A stretch of DNA of 64,000 nucleotides from DASQPA01 sp963757335 (GCA_963757335.1 CAVWRJ010000021.1:186001-250000); one strand, 5' to 3'; shown: positions 36,420-45,551, counted from the first letter of the stretch. The notes: generated from the letters alone by a model not told the origin. Numbers and translations: made by a program.

Positions 36420-38825
36420 ATGCGAAACGCACGCTCTCTTCTCCTCTGGCTTCTCCTGGGCGGCTCCGGCGCGCTCCTCTTCGTCTGGGCCTACCCCCGC
36501 GCCTTTCCCTTCGCTCCGCACGGCTGGAAGGTGACCCGCGGCGAGGCGACCGCCCTCGCCCTCGCGCGGCTCCGGGACCTGGGCGAGCCGGTCCGGGACG
36601 CTTACGTGGTGGCGCGCCTCGACTCCAATGCGATGCTCGAGCGACGGCTCCAGCTCGCCCTCCCGCGGCAGGGGAGGGGGCGGATCGAGGCGACCGGACT
36701 CCCGGCGCGCGCGCTCGTCTGGGAGGTTTTCGTCTACCCGCCCGAGGCGCTCCGCGAGGACTGGACCTACGAGGCCGAGGTCACCTTGAACGGCGAGGTG
36801 ATCTCGCTCCTCCTGCGCCTCGATCCCGAGGCTTCTGGTCAGCACCTGGACCCCCAGGAGGCGCGGACCCGCGCCGACGCCTTCCTCGTCCGCCAGGGGA
36901 TCGACCTCGCCCGCTACCGGGAGCCCGAGATCCGCAGCCAGCAGCTCGCCAAACGCACCGATCTGACCGTGCGCTACCGCGACCGCCGGTCCTTCCCCGG
37001 GGTGCCGGGGGTGGCCTACGGCATTGCCGTCAAGTTCGCCGGCGACCGCCTGGCCGGCTTTTCGGACTGGTACGAGGACCCGGCGCAACGCGCCTTCCAG
37101 CAGGTCTTCCAACAGGATCTCTTCGCCGGCATCGCCGGCATGATCGCGGTCTTCTTCGCCCTGTTTTCGCTCGCCATCCCTTTTCTCCGCCGCTATCACG
37201 AAGGGGAGATCGGGGTCCGGCGCGGCGTCGAGATCTTCCTCCTGGTGCTGGGGCTCGGCCTGGTGGCCGTCCTCCTCTCCGTCCGCGCCAGCTCCCAGGA
37301 CAACAGCGTCGGCTTCGCCACCCGGGAGCAGACGACCTGGCTGACGGCCCTGTTCGTCTCGATCTTCGGCATCCTGCCGCGGGCCATCCTCGCCTTCTTC
37401 GCCTGGTCGGTGGGGGAGTCGATCTGCCGCCAGCGCTGGGGCTGGAAGCTCGCCGCCTTCGACGCCCTCTTCAAGGGCGAATGGAGCAACGCCACGGTGG
37501 CGCGCTCGTCGTTCGTCGGCTCGGCGGCGGGCTTCGCCCTCGCCGGTGGGCTTACCGCCGCCCTCCTGCCGTTCCATCGCTTCGGGGCCTGGCCCTTCGC
37601 CACCCTCTTCGTCGCCGCGGAGACGACCAGCACCTGGCCGGGGTTGCAGGTGGTCACCGGGACGCTCGGCCTCTTTCTGCCCATGCTCCTCGTGCTCACC
37701 CTCTGCCTCGTTCCGGCCGCAGTGAACCGCAGCGGGCGCTTCTGGGGGGCGCTCGCCGCGACCCCGGTGGGCGCCGTCCTTCTCTTCAACTCCGCTCTCC
37801 CCCTACCCATCCTCTGGGGGCTCGTCGTCGCCCTGCTCTTCGCCGGGGCGCTGATCCTCCTCTTCCTCTATTACGACCTTCTGACCGTCCTCCTCGCCAC
37901 CGCTCTCACCTTCCTCCTCGTCGAGACTCATCCCCTGCTGACGGCGGCGGCCCCGAGCCTCGCCATCCAGGGCTGGCTCGCCCTCGCCGTGGCGCTCACC
38001 CCGCTCCTCGTCAGCCTGCGCTGCCTGACGAGCCGGACCGAGTTCGTCTACCGCTACGAGGACGTCCCGCCCCACGTCCGGCGGATCGCCGAGCGCGAGC
38101 GCCAGCGGGTGGAGCTCGAGACCGCCCGCGGCATCCAGAGCTCGATCCTCCCCCAACTGCCGCCGCGCCTCAACGGGGTGGACCTCGCCCACTCCTATCT
38201 CCCGGCGACCGAGGTGGGGGGCGACTTCTACGACGTCCTGGCGCTCGCCGACGGCCGTCTCGCCCTGGCGGTGGGGGACGTGGCGGGCCACGGTGTTTCC
38301 TCGGGACTGGTGATGTCGATGGCGAAATCGGCCCTCGCCGTCCAGGTCACCTTCAATCCGGAGGTCGCGGCGGTCTTCGGGACGCTCAACCGGATGGTCT
38401 ACCAGACGGCGAGGAAGCGCCTGCTGACGACCCTCTGCTACGCCGTCCTGGACCCCAAAAACGGCGAGCTCCTCTTCGCCAGCGCCGGCCACCTCTTCCC
38501 CTACGTGGTCTCGCCCCAGGGTGGGGTGCACGCCCTGGAATCGATCGCCTACCCGCTGGGCGTCCGCGGCGATCTCGCGGTCGAGCCGCAGCGCGCCCAC
38601 TTGAACCCCCAAGACATCCTCTTCCTCTACAGCGACGGCCTGGTCGAGGCGCGGACCGAGCGCGGCGACGAGTTCGGCTTCGAACGCCTGGAGCGGAGCC
38701 TCGCCCGGCAGGCCGGGAAGACGGTCGAAGCGGTGCGCGACGGGGTGCTCGAGGACATCCAGCGCTTCACCGGCCACCACCCGCGGGAGGACGACCAGAC
38801 GATTCTGGTGTTGCGGATGCCGTAG
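36420..38825 (+). CDS. Membrane-bound SpoIIE/RsbU-type PP2C phosphatase
   Basis: This 801-residue protein starts with a membrane anchor (about 8-25), then an extracytoplasmic domain of about 210 residues. Several transmembrane segments follow (about 240-555; e.g. LFAGIAGMIAVFFALFSLAIPFL, FLPMLLVLTLCLVPAAV, ILWGLVVALLFAGALILLFLYY). The cytoplasmic C-terminal half (about 565-801) is a PP2C phosphatase with EVGGDFYDVL, VGDVAGHGVSSG, LFLYSDGLVEAR and REDDQTILV, which carry the metal-binding Asp residues. Such proteins dephosphorylate anti-anti-sigma factors or signalling proteins. No partner lies adjacent; the kinase at 11993 is distant. It closely precedes modB. Confidence 0.92.
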   Translation: MRNARSLLLWLLLGGSGALLFVWAYPRAFPFAPHGWKVTRGEATALALARLRDLGEPVRDAYVVARLDSNAMLERRLQLALPRQGRGRIEATGLPARALVWEVFVYPPEALREDWTYEAEVTLNGEVISLLLRLDPEASGQHLDPQEARTRADAFLVRQGIDLARYREPEIRSQQLAKRTDLTVRYRDRRSFPGVPGVAYGIAVKFAGDRLAGFSDWYEDPAQRAFQQVFQQDLFAGIAGMIAVFFALFSLAIPFLRRYHEGEIGVRRGVEIFLLVLGLGLVAVLLSVRASSQDNSVGFATREQTTWLTALFVSIFGILPRAILAFFAWSVGESICRQRWGWKLAAFDALFKGEWSNATVARSSFVGSAAGFALAGGLTAALLPFHRFGAWPFATLFVAAETTSTWPGLQVVTGTLGLFLPMLLVLTLCLVPAAVNRSGRFWGALAATPVGAVLLFNSALPLPILWGLVVALLFAGALILLFLYYDLLTVLLATALTFLLVETHPLLTAAAPSLAIQGWLALAVALTPLLVSLRCLTSRTEFVYRYEDVPPHVRRIAERERQRVELETARGIQSSILPQLPPRLNGVDLAHSYLPATEVGGDFYDVLALADGRLALAVGDVAGHGVSSGLVMSMAKSALAVQVTFNPEVAAVFGTLNRMVYQTARKRLLTTLCYAVLDPKNGELLFASAGHLFPYVVSPQGGVHALESIAYPLGVRGDLAVEPQRAHLNPQDILFLYSDGLVEARTERGDEFGFERLERSLARQAGKTVEAVRDGVLEDIQRFTGHHPREDDQTILVLRMP

Positions 38826-38849
38826 GGGGGGTGGGCATATGATGCCGCC

Positions 38850-39572
38850 GTGCTCTCCGACCTCTCTCCCGGAAGCCTTGCCGGCATCACCGGTATCGAC
38901 GGCCTCGGCGGCCTCGTCCTCTTCACCGTCGCCGTGGCCGCGGGCGCCACGGCGCTCCTCGTCGTTCCCGGCCTCGCCGCGGCCTGGGCCCTGTCGCGGC
39001 CCGGCTTCCGCTTCCGCACCCTGACCGAGGTCGTGGTATCGCTCCCGCTGGTCCTGCCGCCCACGGCTGTCGGGCTGGGGCTCCTCCTCCTCTTCGGTCG
39101 CACGGGTCCTCTCGGCCGGGTGCTCCACGAACGGCTGGGGATCGACGTCGCCTTCAGCTGGCGGGGGGTGGTGCTGGCTTCCGCCGTGGTCGCCTTTCCT
39201 CTCTTCGTGCGGAGCGCGCGTTCGGCCTTCGAGGAGGTCGACCCGCGGCTGCCGGCCGTGGCGCGCACTCTGGGTCGCGGGCCGTGGGGCGCTTTCTTCT
39301 CCGTCGAGCTCCCCCTCGCCTGGCGCGGGGTGACGGCGGGGGCCGTCCTCGCCTTCGCCCGCGCCTTGGGGGAGTTCGGCGCCACCATCCTCGTCGCCGG
39401 GAACATCCCCGGCCATACCCAGACCCTCGCCCTCGCCCTCTTCCAGCGGGTCGAGGTGGGGCGGGACCGCGAGGCCCTGGTGCTCGCCGCGGTCTCCGTC
39501 CTCCTCGCCGCCGGCGCCCTCGTCCTCTCCGAGACTCTCGTGCGCCGGCGGGACCGGACCCTTTCGCGCTAG
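38850..39572 (+). CDS. modB: Molybdate ABC transporter permease
   Basis: A GTG start at 38850 gives 240 residues with several hydrophobic segments and the permease signature (FSVELPLAWRGVTAGAVLAFARALGEFGATILVAGN), which includes the EAA-type loop that docks the ATPase. PLVLPPTAVGLGLLLLF is typical of ModB. It lies 24 bases after the phosphatase stop and 2 bases before modC. The substrate-binding protein modA is not in the window. Confidence 0.92.
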   Translation: MLSDLSPGSLAGITGIDGLGGLVLFTVAVAAGATALLVVPGLAAAWALSRPGFRFRTLTEVVVSLPLVLPPTAVGLGLLLLFGRTGPLGRVLHERLGIDVAFSWRGVVLASAVVAFPLFVRSARSAFEEVDPRLPAVARTLGRGPWGAFFSVELPLAWRGVTAGAVLAFARALGEFGATILVAGNIPGHTQTLALALFQRVEVGRDREALVLAAVSVLLAAGALVLSETLVRRRDRTLSR

Positions 39573-39574
39573 GC

Positions 39575-40703
39575 GTGCCTCCCGTGCCCCCCGCCCCTTA
39601 TATCGAGATCGACCTCGCCCTTGCCCAGGGCGGTTTCGATCTCGCGGTCGCGGTTCGGCTCGGCGAGACCGCGGCGGTGCTCGGGCCCTCCGGGGCGGGG
39701 AAGACCACTCTCCTGGAGGCGCTCGCCGGCCTCCGCCACGCCCGCGGCCGGCTGGTCGTCGGCGGCGAGGTGCTGCAGGACAGCGCGGCCGGCATCTTTC
39801 TGCCCCCCGAGCGCCGGCATCTCGGCTACGTCCCTCAGGACGGAGCGCCTCTTTCCCCACCTCTCGGTGCGGAAGAACCTCGACTTCGGCCGCTCGCGGC
39901 AGGCGGAGGGCGGCGGCGGCATGGACGGCCCGGACTTCGACACCTTGGTCGCTGCCCTCGACTTGACGCCCCTCCTCGCCCGCTACCCGCGCCACCTCTC
40001 GGGCGGCGAGCGGCGGCGGGTGGCGCTCGCCCGCGCCCTCCTCGCCCGGCCCCGGCTCCTCCTCCTCGACGAACCGACCGCCGGCCTCGACCCGCTCCGG
40101 GCGCGGAAGGCTCTCGCCGGGATCTTGAGAGTGCGCGCGGAGCTCGGCCACGCCGGCGGCGGAACCGATGGAACCGGGGTCCCCCTCTTCGTCGTCACCC
40201 ACGACCAGCGCGAGGCCCTCGCTCTGGCGTCGGAGGTCGTCCTCTTGACGGCGGGCCGGGTGGTGGCGGCGGGGCCGGCGCGGGAGGTGCTCCGCGCCCC
40301 CGAGCGGCTGGCCGTGGAAGGGCTCGGGCGGTGGGAGAACGTGGCGGCGGCCCGCCTCGTCCGCCACCATCCGGAGGGGGGCACGAGCGAGGTCCGCCTG
40401 GAGGGGGGGGAGGCGGTGACCATCCCCTACACCTCCGATCTCGATCCGGACGCCCGGCTCTTCCTCACCCTGGACGCCGAGGACCTCCTCCTCGCCACCG
40501 CTCCGCCGCGCGGCCTCTCGGCCCGCAATGCCGTGGCGGGAGCGGTCGACGAGCTGATCGTGGCCGGCACCTCGGTCTACGTCCGGGTCGGTCCCTGGCT
40601 CGCCCACCTGACCCCCGCCGCCGTCGCCGAGCTCGGCCTCCGGACCGGCACCCCCGTCTGGCTGGTGGCGAAGACGCACAGTTGGCGGGTGGTGGCAGGG
40701 TGA
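39575..40703 (+). CDS. modC: Molybdate ABC transporter ATPase, interrupted by one frameshift
   Basis: Translation from the GTG at 39575 (or 39584) gives PYIEIDLALAQ, Walker A GPSGAGKTTLLEAL and GYVPQDG. The frame then changes near 39846-39850 by one extra base before LFPHLSVRKNLDFG. The rest is intact: signature LSGGERRRVALARAL, Walker B LLLLDEPTAGLD, VTHDQREALALASE, and a C-terminal TOBE domain (about the last 65 residues) that senses molybdate. It powers ModB. The shift lies in a C/T-rich run and may be an assembly error; if real, the transporter is dead. Confidence 0.85.
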
Positions 40704-40872
40704 GGGGCGAGGGGTGGTACACTTTCCGAAATCAATCCATGACCGAGCGCTGTGCCTCCCGACTCGTGGGCTTTTCGCCGCGGGTATCGAGGCGCTCGGA
40801 GGGTCCCATGAAGAGCGATCGAGGTGTCTGTGGCGGTCGGGGCCGGAGGCTCGCGGAGTAGCGCGGCTCTCT

Positions 40873-41703
40873 ATGTCCTCCGACTCCTCGCACGCTCCCG
40901 GCCCGCTGCCTTCCGGCTTCGAAGCCCTGGCGGAGAGCTCCGGCCGCCGCTCCGGTCTGCCGTTCGAGGCATTCGAGCGGATCGCCAGCGCGATCGTCGC
41001 CCTGGCCCCGAGCCCGACCGGGCTGTTGCTCGACGTCGGTGCGGGACCGGGGGAGATCGGCTCCTGTCTCGCCTGCATCCCCGGCGTGCGCTACGTCGCC
41101 CTCGATCTCTCCCTCCCTACCCTCTGCCGCTTCGAGTGGCGGCTGCACAGGGAGGGCAGCCGGGCGCTCCTCCTGCGCGCCGACGCCGACCAGCCCTGGC
41201 CGGTCGAGGATGGCTGCGTCCGGCTCTTCTTCCTGTCGCGCGCCGCGCACCTCCTGCGCCTGGAGCCCCTGGTGGCCGAGGCGGTGCGCACGGCCGATCC
41301 GGAGGGCGCCTGGGTGATCCTGGGGCGGGTGCGCCGGGAGGCGTCGAGCATCCGCGCCACCCTTCGCCGGGCCCTCCATCGGCTCCTCGGCGAAAGCGGC
41401 ATCGAGAGCATGAGCGGCGAGACCGCCCAGCACCTCTTGGCCACTGCCCTCGCCCAGCACGGCGGCACCTCCATGCCGCCGCGCGTCGTCGCCACCTGGA
41501 CGACCGTCGAGCGCCCGATCGATCCCCTCTCGGCCTGGCGCCTCAAGACCGCCCTCGCCGGCATCCCGCTCCCCGCCCCGGTGCGGGACGAGATCCTCGA
41601 TCGCCTGGAGGCCTGGTCCCGGCGGCGCTACGGCGACCTCGAGGCCGCGCACGAGGTGAACGAGAGCTACGAGCTGTCGGCGGTTCGCCTGCCGCCCCGG
41701 TGA
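40873..41703 (+). CDS. Class I SAM-dependent methyltransferase
   Basis: The start at 40873 (MSSDSSHAPGP) is preferred to the frame's first ATG/GTG at 40714, whose first 53 codons look non-coding. The protein (276 residues) has the SAM motif LLLDVGAGPGEIGSCLACI followed by the acidic strand end VALDLSLPTL and an Asp-rich third region ADADQPWPVEDGCVRLFFL. It resembles small-molecule methyltransferases. It overlaps the GNAT gene by one base (TGATG), so the two are co-translated. Substrate unknown. Confidence 0.82.
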   Translation: MSSDSSHAPGPLPSGFEALAESSGRRSGLPFEAFERIASAIVALAPSPTGLLLDVGAGPGEIGSCLACIPGVRYVALDLSLPTLCRFEWRLHREGSRALLLRADADQPWPVEDGCVRLFFLSRAAHLLRLEPLVAEAVRTADPEGAWVILGRVRREASSIRATLRRALHRLLGESGIESMSGETAQHLLATALAQHGGTSMPPRVVATWTTVERPIDPLSAWRLKTALAGIPLPAPVRDEILDRLEAWSRRRYGDLEAAHEVNESYELSAVRLPPR

Positions 41704-42188
41704 TGACGACGACCTCCGCCCCCTTGCGCATCCGCGAAGCCGTACCCGAGGACCACGGGTTCATCCTCGCCCTCGTCCCCGAGCTCACCTCCTTCGGACC
41801 GCCGCCCTTTCGCGACGCTGCCGAGTTGACGGCGGTCGACGAGCGGTTCCTCAAAGAGGCCCTCACCGGCCATGGGGTCGCCGGTTCGATCGTCCTGGTC
41901 GCCGAAGACGAGGGCGGCGCTCTGCTGGGTGTCATCCACCTTCGTCCCCAGAGCGACTATTACCTGCAGAAAGACTGCGGGCACGTCGCCGACCTCATCG
42001 TGGCGCCGGAGGCGCGCGGGCGGGGTGTGGGGAAGGCCCTGATGGCGGCGGGCGAGCGCTGGTCGCGCGAGCGTGGGTTCGAAATGATGACGCTCCACGT
42101 CTTCGTCGAGAACCGGGGAGCGCGAGCGCTCTACGAAGAGCTGGGATTCACGGCGGAGATCGTCCGCTACGTCAAACCTCTGCGGTGA
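41703..42188 (+). CDS. GNAT-family N-acetyltransferase
   Basis: A 161-residue protein with the GNAT acetyl-CoA pyrophosphate-binding loop (LIVAPEARGRGVGKALM) and the later NRGARALYEELGF motif. The start shares a base with the stop of the methyltransferase gene. Acceptor unknown. It is the last gene before the 42-bp repeat array. Confidence 0.9.
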   Translation: MTTTSAPLRIREAVPEDHGFILALVPELTSFGPPPFRDAAELTAVDERFLKEALTGHGVAGSIVLVAEDEGGALLGVIHLRPQSDYYLQKDCGHVADLIVAPEARGRGVGKALMAAGERWSRERGFEMMTLHVFVENRGARALYEELGFTAEIVRYVKPLR

Positions 42189-42195
42189 GGCGAAT

Positions 42196-42564
42196 CCCCT
42201 CGGCAGGCAACGACCGCGAGTACAGGGGCAGCCGCCGCCCCTCGGCTGGCGGCGACCGCGAGCAGAGGGGCAGCCGCCGCCCTTCGGCTGGCGACGACCG
42301 CGAGCAGAAGGGCAGCCGCCGCCCTTCGGCTGGCGACGACCGCGAGCAGAAGGGCAGCCGCCGCCCTTCGGCTGGCGATGACCGCGAGCCGAAGGGCAGC
42401 CGTCGCCCTTCGGCTGGCGATGACCGCGAGCAGAGGGGCAGCCGCTGCCCTTCGGCTGGCGATGACCGGGAGCAGAGGGGCAGCCAATGCCCTTCGGCTG
42501 GCGACGACCGCGAGCACAGGGGCAGCCGTTGCCCCACGGCCGGCGGCGACCGTCTGCAGGTCGG
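42196..42564. repeat. Tandem repeat array, period 42 bp (2 x 21), about 8.8 units
   Basis: Eight full units (42196-42531) plus a partial one repeat CC(C/T)TCGGCTGGCGACGACC then GCGAGCAGAAGGGCAGCCGC with few changes. It begins 8 bases after the GNAT stop and ends about 50 bases before the next lipoprotein start. Long open frames through it on both strands alternate two seven-residue units and are probably not proteins. Each half-unit is 21 bases, the same period as the arrays at 17.4 and 53.5 kb. The rest of 42189-42614 holds only the SD for the next gene. Confidence 0.9.
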
Positions 42565-42614
42565 CACGGGTTCTGCACCTTTCCGAGGCAGGTGAAGTCT
42601 CTGGAGGTACGAGC

Positions 42615-43373
42615 ATGAGAGCCCTACGAACGACCCACCTCTTGACCGCTCTCTCCGGTATCGTTCTGTTGACGGGCTGCATCTCGGCCGGCGTCTACGA
42701 CCGGGATGGCAATCCCTACCAGCGGGACGACGCCCGCGAGGTGCAGGGCACCGTGGAGCGCGTCGATCCCGCCAACCGGCGGATCGTCGTCGCGGAGGGG
42801 GACGCGGCTGGAGACCGCGACGAGCGTCGCGATCCCGATGATCGCGACGACCCGAGAAACGGCGCGAGGGACGATCGGGGCGGGAGAGAGATCGCCCTCT
42901 ACTACGACGACGCCACCGCGGTCGAGCACGAGGGGCGGAGCTACCGGCCGCAGGACTTGGAGCCCGGCGATCGCATCCGGGCCGAGGTCGAGACCACGCG
43001 GGAGGGCCTGATGGCCCAGGATATCGAGGTGCTCGCCGACGTGAACGGCGGCCGTGCTCCGGAACCTGCCCCCGAAGTATCGCAGGACCGGCGAGACGAC
43101 CGGCGCAACGCCGCCCCCCTGCGCGGGACGATCCGCTATGTGGACACCCGGGCTCATACTCTGGAGATCGAGACGCCCGCGAGCGACGGCCGGCCCGGGC
43201 TGGTCGAGGTGGTGTACGACGGCGAGACGGATGTCGAGGTTCAGGGGCGCCGCGACAGGCCCGAGAGCCTCGAACGGGGAGACCGGGTGGAGATCGCCGT
43301 CCGCCAGCACGGAGCGCGCCTCCTGGCCGAGCAGATCGTAGTGATGGACGAGGGGCGGACGGGAAACCCCTGA
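42615..43373 (+). CDS. Lipoprotein with two DUF5666-like beta domains (copy 1)
   Basis: The ATG at 42615 follows GGAGG by 7 bases. The 252-residue product has a lipoprotein signal (ALSGIVLLTGC), then two similar beta units. Each has a VxGTVERVD or LRGTIRYVDTR strand, an ALYYDDATAVEHEGR or VVYDGETDVEVQGR strand and a LEPGDRIRAEVE or LERGDRVEIAV strand. They are separated by charged Arg/Asp linkers. This is the pattern of DUF5666-like periplasmic domains. It is 25 bases from a paralogue downstream, implying tandem duplication. Function unknown. Confidence 0.8.
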   Translation: MRALRTTHLLTALSGIVLLTGCISAGVYDRDGNPYQRDDAREVQGTVERVDPANRRIVVAEGDAAGDRDERRDPDDRDDPRNGARDDRGGREIALYYDDATAVEHEGRSYRPQDLEPGDRIRAEVETTREGLMAQDIEVLADVNGGRAPEPAPEVSQDRRDDRRNAAPLRGTIRYVDTRAHTLEIETPASDGRPGLVEVVYDGETDVEVQGRRDRPESLERGDRVEIAVRQHGARLLAEQIVVMDEGRTGNP

Positions 43374-43398
43374 CCTGGACTGACTTGGAGATACCGAG

Positions 43399-44298
43399 AT
43401 GAGAATCCTCCGAACGACCCGTCTCTCTACCGCCTATGCCGGCATCGGCAGTCTTGCCGTCCTTACCCTGCTGACCGGCTGCTTCTCGACCGGTCCACGG
43501 GATGTCCATGGTAGAGACCGGGATCCGTATCGGGATCGGGACCGCGTCTCCGCTCCCGCCCCGAGCGACGACGAGCATCGAGTCCGCGAGGTGCGGGGAA
43601 CCGTGGAGCGCGTGGACTTCGTGAACCACCGCATCGATATCGCTCCGGGCGAGAGGACGGACGACCGCGACGAGCCGAGAAATGGCGAGCGCTACGGTCG
43701 CCCCGGGAGAGATCTCGCCATCTACTACGAACCCGGCATCCGGCCGGGGCACGAGGGTCTCAACTTCCGGCCCCAGGATCTCAGGCGGGGGGATCGTATC
43801 CGGGCCGAGGTCGAGACGACGCCCGGAGGCTTGATGATCCAGCAGTTGGAGGTGCTCGCCGGAGGGGACGGCGGACCGGCGCCGGAGATCCGCGAGACTC
43901 CGGAAGAGAGGAGAGCGCCCGAGGTCAGAGAGCCGCGAGAGGGACGGGAAGTCCCCCCGGGAGCTACCGTGGTACCGGAATCCCCCGAGGTCCGGGAGGC
44001 GCCCGAGGTCCGGGACGACTCGCCCCGCGTGGATCACCTGCGCGGGACGGTCCGCTACGTCGACACCAGCGCTCGCACCGTCGAGATCGAGACGCCGGCC
44101 GGGCAGGGTCGGACCGACCTGGTCCGGGTGCAGTACGACGACGACACCAACGTCGAGTCTCAGGGGAAGCGCTACAGCCCGGAGAATCTCCAGCTGGGGA
44201 ACCGGGTGGAGATCGATCTACGCGACGGCGGCGGCGGCCACCGGCTGCTGGCTCAGCGGATCGTGGTGGTCAGGGGGGGGCAGACGGAGAACCAGTGA
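43399..44298 (+). CDS. Lipoprotein with two DUF5666-like beta domains (copy 2)
   Basis: A 299-residue paralogue of the upstream gene, with a similar leader (GGAG a few bases before ATGAGA) and the same order: lipoprotein signal (AVLTLLTGC), RD-rich linker, first beta unit (VRGTVERVDFVNHRIDI...LRRGDRIRAEVE), a longer Pro/Glu/Arg linker with EVREAPEVR repeats, and second unit (LRGTVRYVDTSARTVEIETPAG...LGNRVEIDL). It is 47 residues longer mainly because the linkers expanded. Likely an outer-membrane or periplasmic pair; role unknown. Confidence 0.8.
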   Translation: MRILRTTRLSTAYAGIGSLAVLTLLTGCFSTGPRDVHGRDRDPYRDRDRVSAPAPSDDEHRVREVRGTVERVDFVNHRIDIAPGERTDDRDEPRNGERYGRPGRDLAIYYEPGIRPGHEGLNFRPQDLRRGDRIRAEVETTPGGLMIQQLEVLAGGDGGPAPEIRETPEERRAPEVREPREGREVPPGATVVPESPEVREAPEVRDDSPRVDHLRGTVRYVDTSARTVEIETPAGQGRTDLVRVQYDDDTNVESQGKRYSPENLQLGNRVEIDLRDGGGGHRLLAQRIVVVRGGQTENQ

Positions 44299-44350
44299 CG
44301 GCGCCGGGCTGTCCGAGAGAGGGGCGGGCCGGCAACCGTTCGCCTCAGCC

Positions 44351-44551
44351 CTAGAAATCAGATTCAGACAGCCCGGACTGCTTCAGCAGTACTGATAGCA
44401 AACCACGCCCCAGGTCTCTCCCTGCATGCACCGGGACGGTGACCTTGGCGCTGCCTTTACACCACGTCTGATGGCTGCCTCGGGTCCGGAGGTGCTGCCA
44501 GCCGTTCCTGCGCAGAACCTGGCAGAACTGCGCACCCGTGACGACCTTCAA
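44351..44551 (-). CDS. hicA: HicA mRNA interferase toxin
   Basis: A 66-residue dsRBD-like HicA protein, with the conserved GSHQTWCKG segment carrying the catalytic His (residue 27) and VTVPVHAGRDLGRGLL. HicA cleaves mRNA when free. It overlaps hicB by 4 bases downstream on the minus strand. Confidence 0.93.
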   Translation of the reverse strand: MKVVTGAQFCQVLRRNGWQHLRTRGSHQTWCKGSAKVTVPVHAGRDLGRGLLSVLLKQSGLSESDF

Positions 44552-44766
44552 GCAGCGATTTCCAGCAATCCTACGCGGATGTCCTCAGAGGTGAGGTCCA
44601 GATGACAGGCAATGGCTTCGGTGAGATTACGGTACACCTCATCCAGGGTATCGCCCTGAGTCAAGCAACCCGGAAGGTCCGGGACCTCGGCCCAATACCC
44701 ACCATCCTCCTCTGCATGAACCACCGCCCTGTAGGCCATCTTCTGTGGATTGGGTAGTTGGCTCAC
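44548..44766 (-). CDS. hicB: HicB antitoxin
   Basis: A 72-residue HicB domain protein with the family strand YRAVVHAEEDGGYWAEVPDLPGC and the helix DEVYRNLTEAIACHL. The GTG at 44766 is chosen because GGAG lies 5 bases before it; an internal ATG (MAYRAVV) is the alternative. No separate DNA-binding domain is present, so autoregulation would need another site or partner. The order antitoxin-toxin is reversed from hicAB in some species but common. Confidence 0.9.
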   Translation of the reverse strand: MSQLPNPQKMAYRAVVHAEEDGGYWAEVPDLPGCLTQGDTLDEVYRNLTEAIACHLDLTSEDIRVGLLEIAA

Positions 44767-44928
44767 GGAAACTCCTTTTCGGGACTATGGCACTTACTGT
44801 CCCAGTCGAGTTTCAAGGAGTATACCAGCCGTCCTACACACCTACTGTCAGATTGAGACTTCGTCTAGGGCGGGGCATCGAACTGATCGCGTGCAGGTAC
44901 GCCGATGATACCGGCGTCGGCACCTGCG

Positions 44929-45279
44929 CTAGGAGGCGAGGCCCACCGCGGCCCGCAAGCCCTCCTCCACGGCGCGGAGGTCGGCTTCCGGCAAGCCGCC
45001 GATTCTGTGGGAGAGCTTCGAGCGATCGAGCGTCGTGATCTGATGGCAGACCGCGATCGAGCCCTCGGGCAGCCCTGCCGTTCCAGCGGCCAGGTAGACG
45101 GCGGTTGGACCTCGGCGGCGTTGGGCTCCGGAAGTCGAGCAGGGGATGACGATGACCGACTGCCAGGAGGGCGTTTCGTTGAAGGCGTCGTGAGACAGCA
45201 CGATGACCGGCCGCCTGCCCCGCTGCTCGGATCCAGTGCGTGGGGCCAACTCGGCCCAGAACACGTCTCCCCGCTTCAC
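44929..45279 (-). CDS. mazF: MazF/PemK-family endoribonuclease toxin
   Basis: A 116-residue protein with the MazF fold signature: RGDVFWAELAPRTGSEQRGRRPVIVLSHD, VIVIPCST and the C-terminal AVCHQITTLDRSKL segment. It cleaves RNA at short motifs. Its start overlaps the antitoxin stop by 4 bases on the minus strand. Complete and typical in length. Confidence 0.93.
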   Translation of the reverse strand: MKRGDVFWAELAPRTGSEQRGRRPVIVLSHDAFNETPSWQSVIVIPCSTSGAQRRRGPTAVYLAAGTAGLPEGSIAVCHQITTLDRSKLSHRIGGLPEADLRAVEEGLRAAVGLAS

Positions 45280-45551
45280 CGAGAGGACTCGGCCTTCAAG
45301 ACCTCGAGCCCGGCTCGCTCCAGATCGTCGTCGAGATCCAGGTCGCTTCCCGCGTGCTGGGTCGCCCAGGCGGCGAGCTCTTCGTGACGCCGCTGCCGTT
45401 GCCGCAGGGTCAACCAGCTCCGCAAGGCCTCTCGCGCCAGAGTCGTCGCCGGTTTGCCCGAGACCTCGGCTTCCTCTTTGAGCATCTCGTGGAGCTCGGG
45501 TGAGAGGGGCAGATGAAAATTGGATACCGACGTTGTAGGTTGCCGAGACAT
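45276..45551 (-). CDS. RHH-type antitoxin of the MazF module
   Basis: The start is set at the ATG at 45551 (MSRQPTTSVSNFHLPLSPEL), 6 bases after AGGAGG; the longer frame from 45581 adds residues upstream of that SD. The 91-residue product has a ribbon-helix-helix N terminus (NFHLPLSPELHEMLKEEAEVSGKPATTLAREAL) for DNA binding and an acidic, charged C-terminal tail for toxin binding. It is the first gene of the two-gene operon and probably autorepresses it. Confidence 0.85.
   Translation of the reverse strand: MSRQPTTSVSNFHLPLSPELHEMLKEEAEVSGKPATTLAREALRSWLTLRQRQRRHEELAAWATQHAGSDLDLDDDLERAGLEVLKAESSR

Noticed and set aside
37803..41078. A 1091-codon minus-strand frame opposite the phosphatase, modB and modC
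   Set aside because: High-GC antisense shadow rich in Arg/Gly/Glu with no domain; the plus strand encodes recognisable proteins.
42172..44037. A 621-codon minus-strand frame across the 42-bp array and lipoprotein genes
   Set aside because: It is antisense to two genes with clear signal peptides and contains only repeat-derived low complexity.
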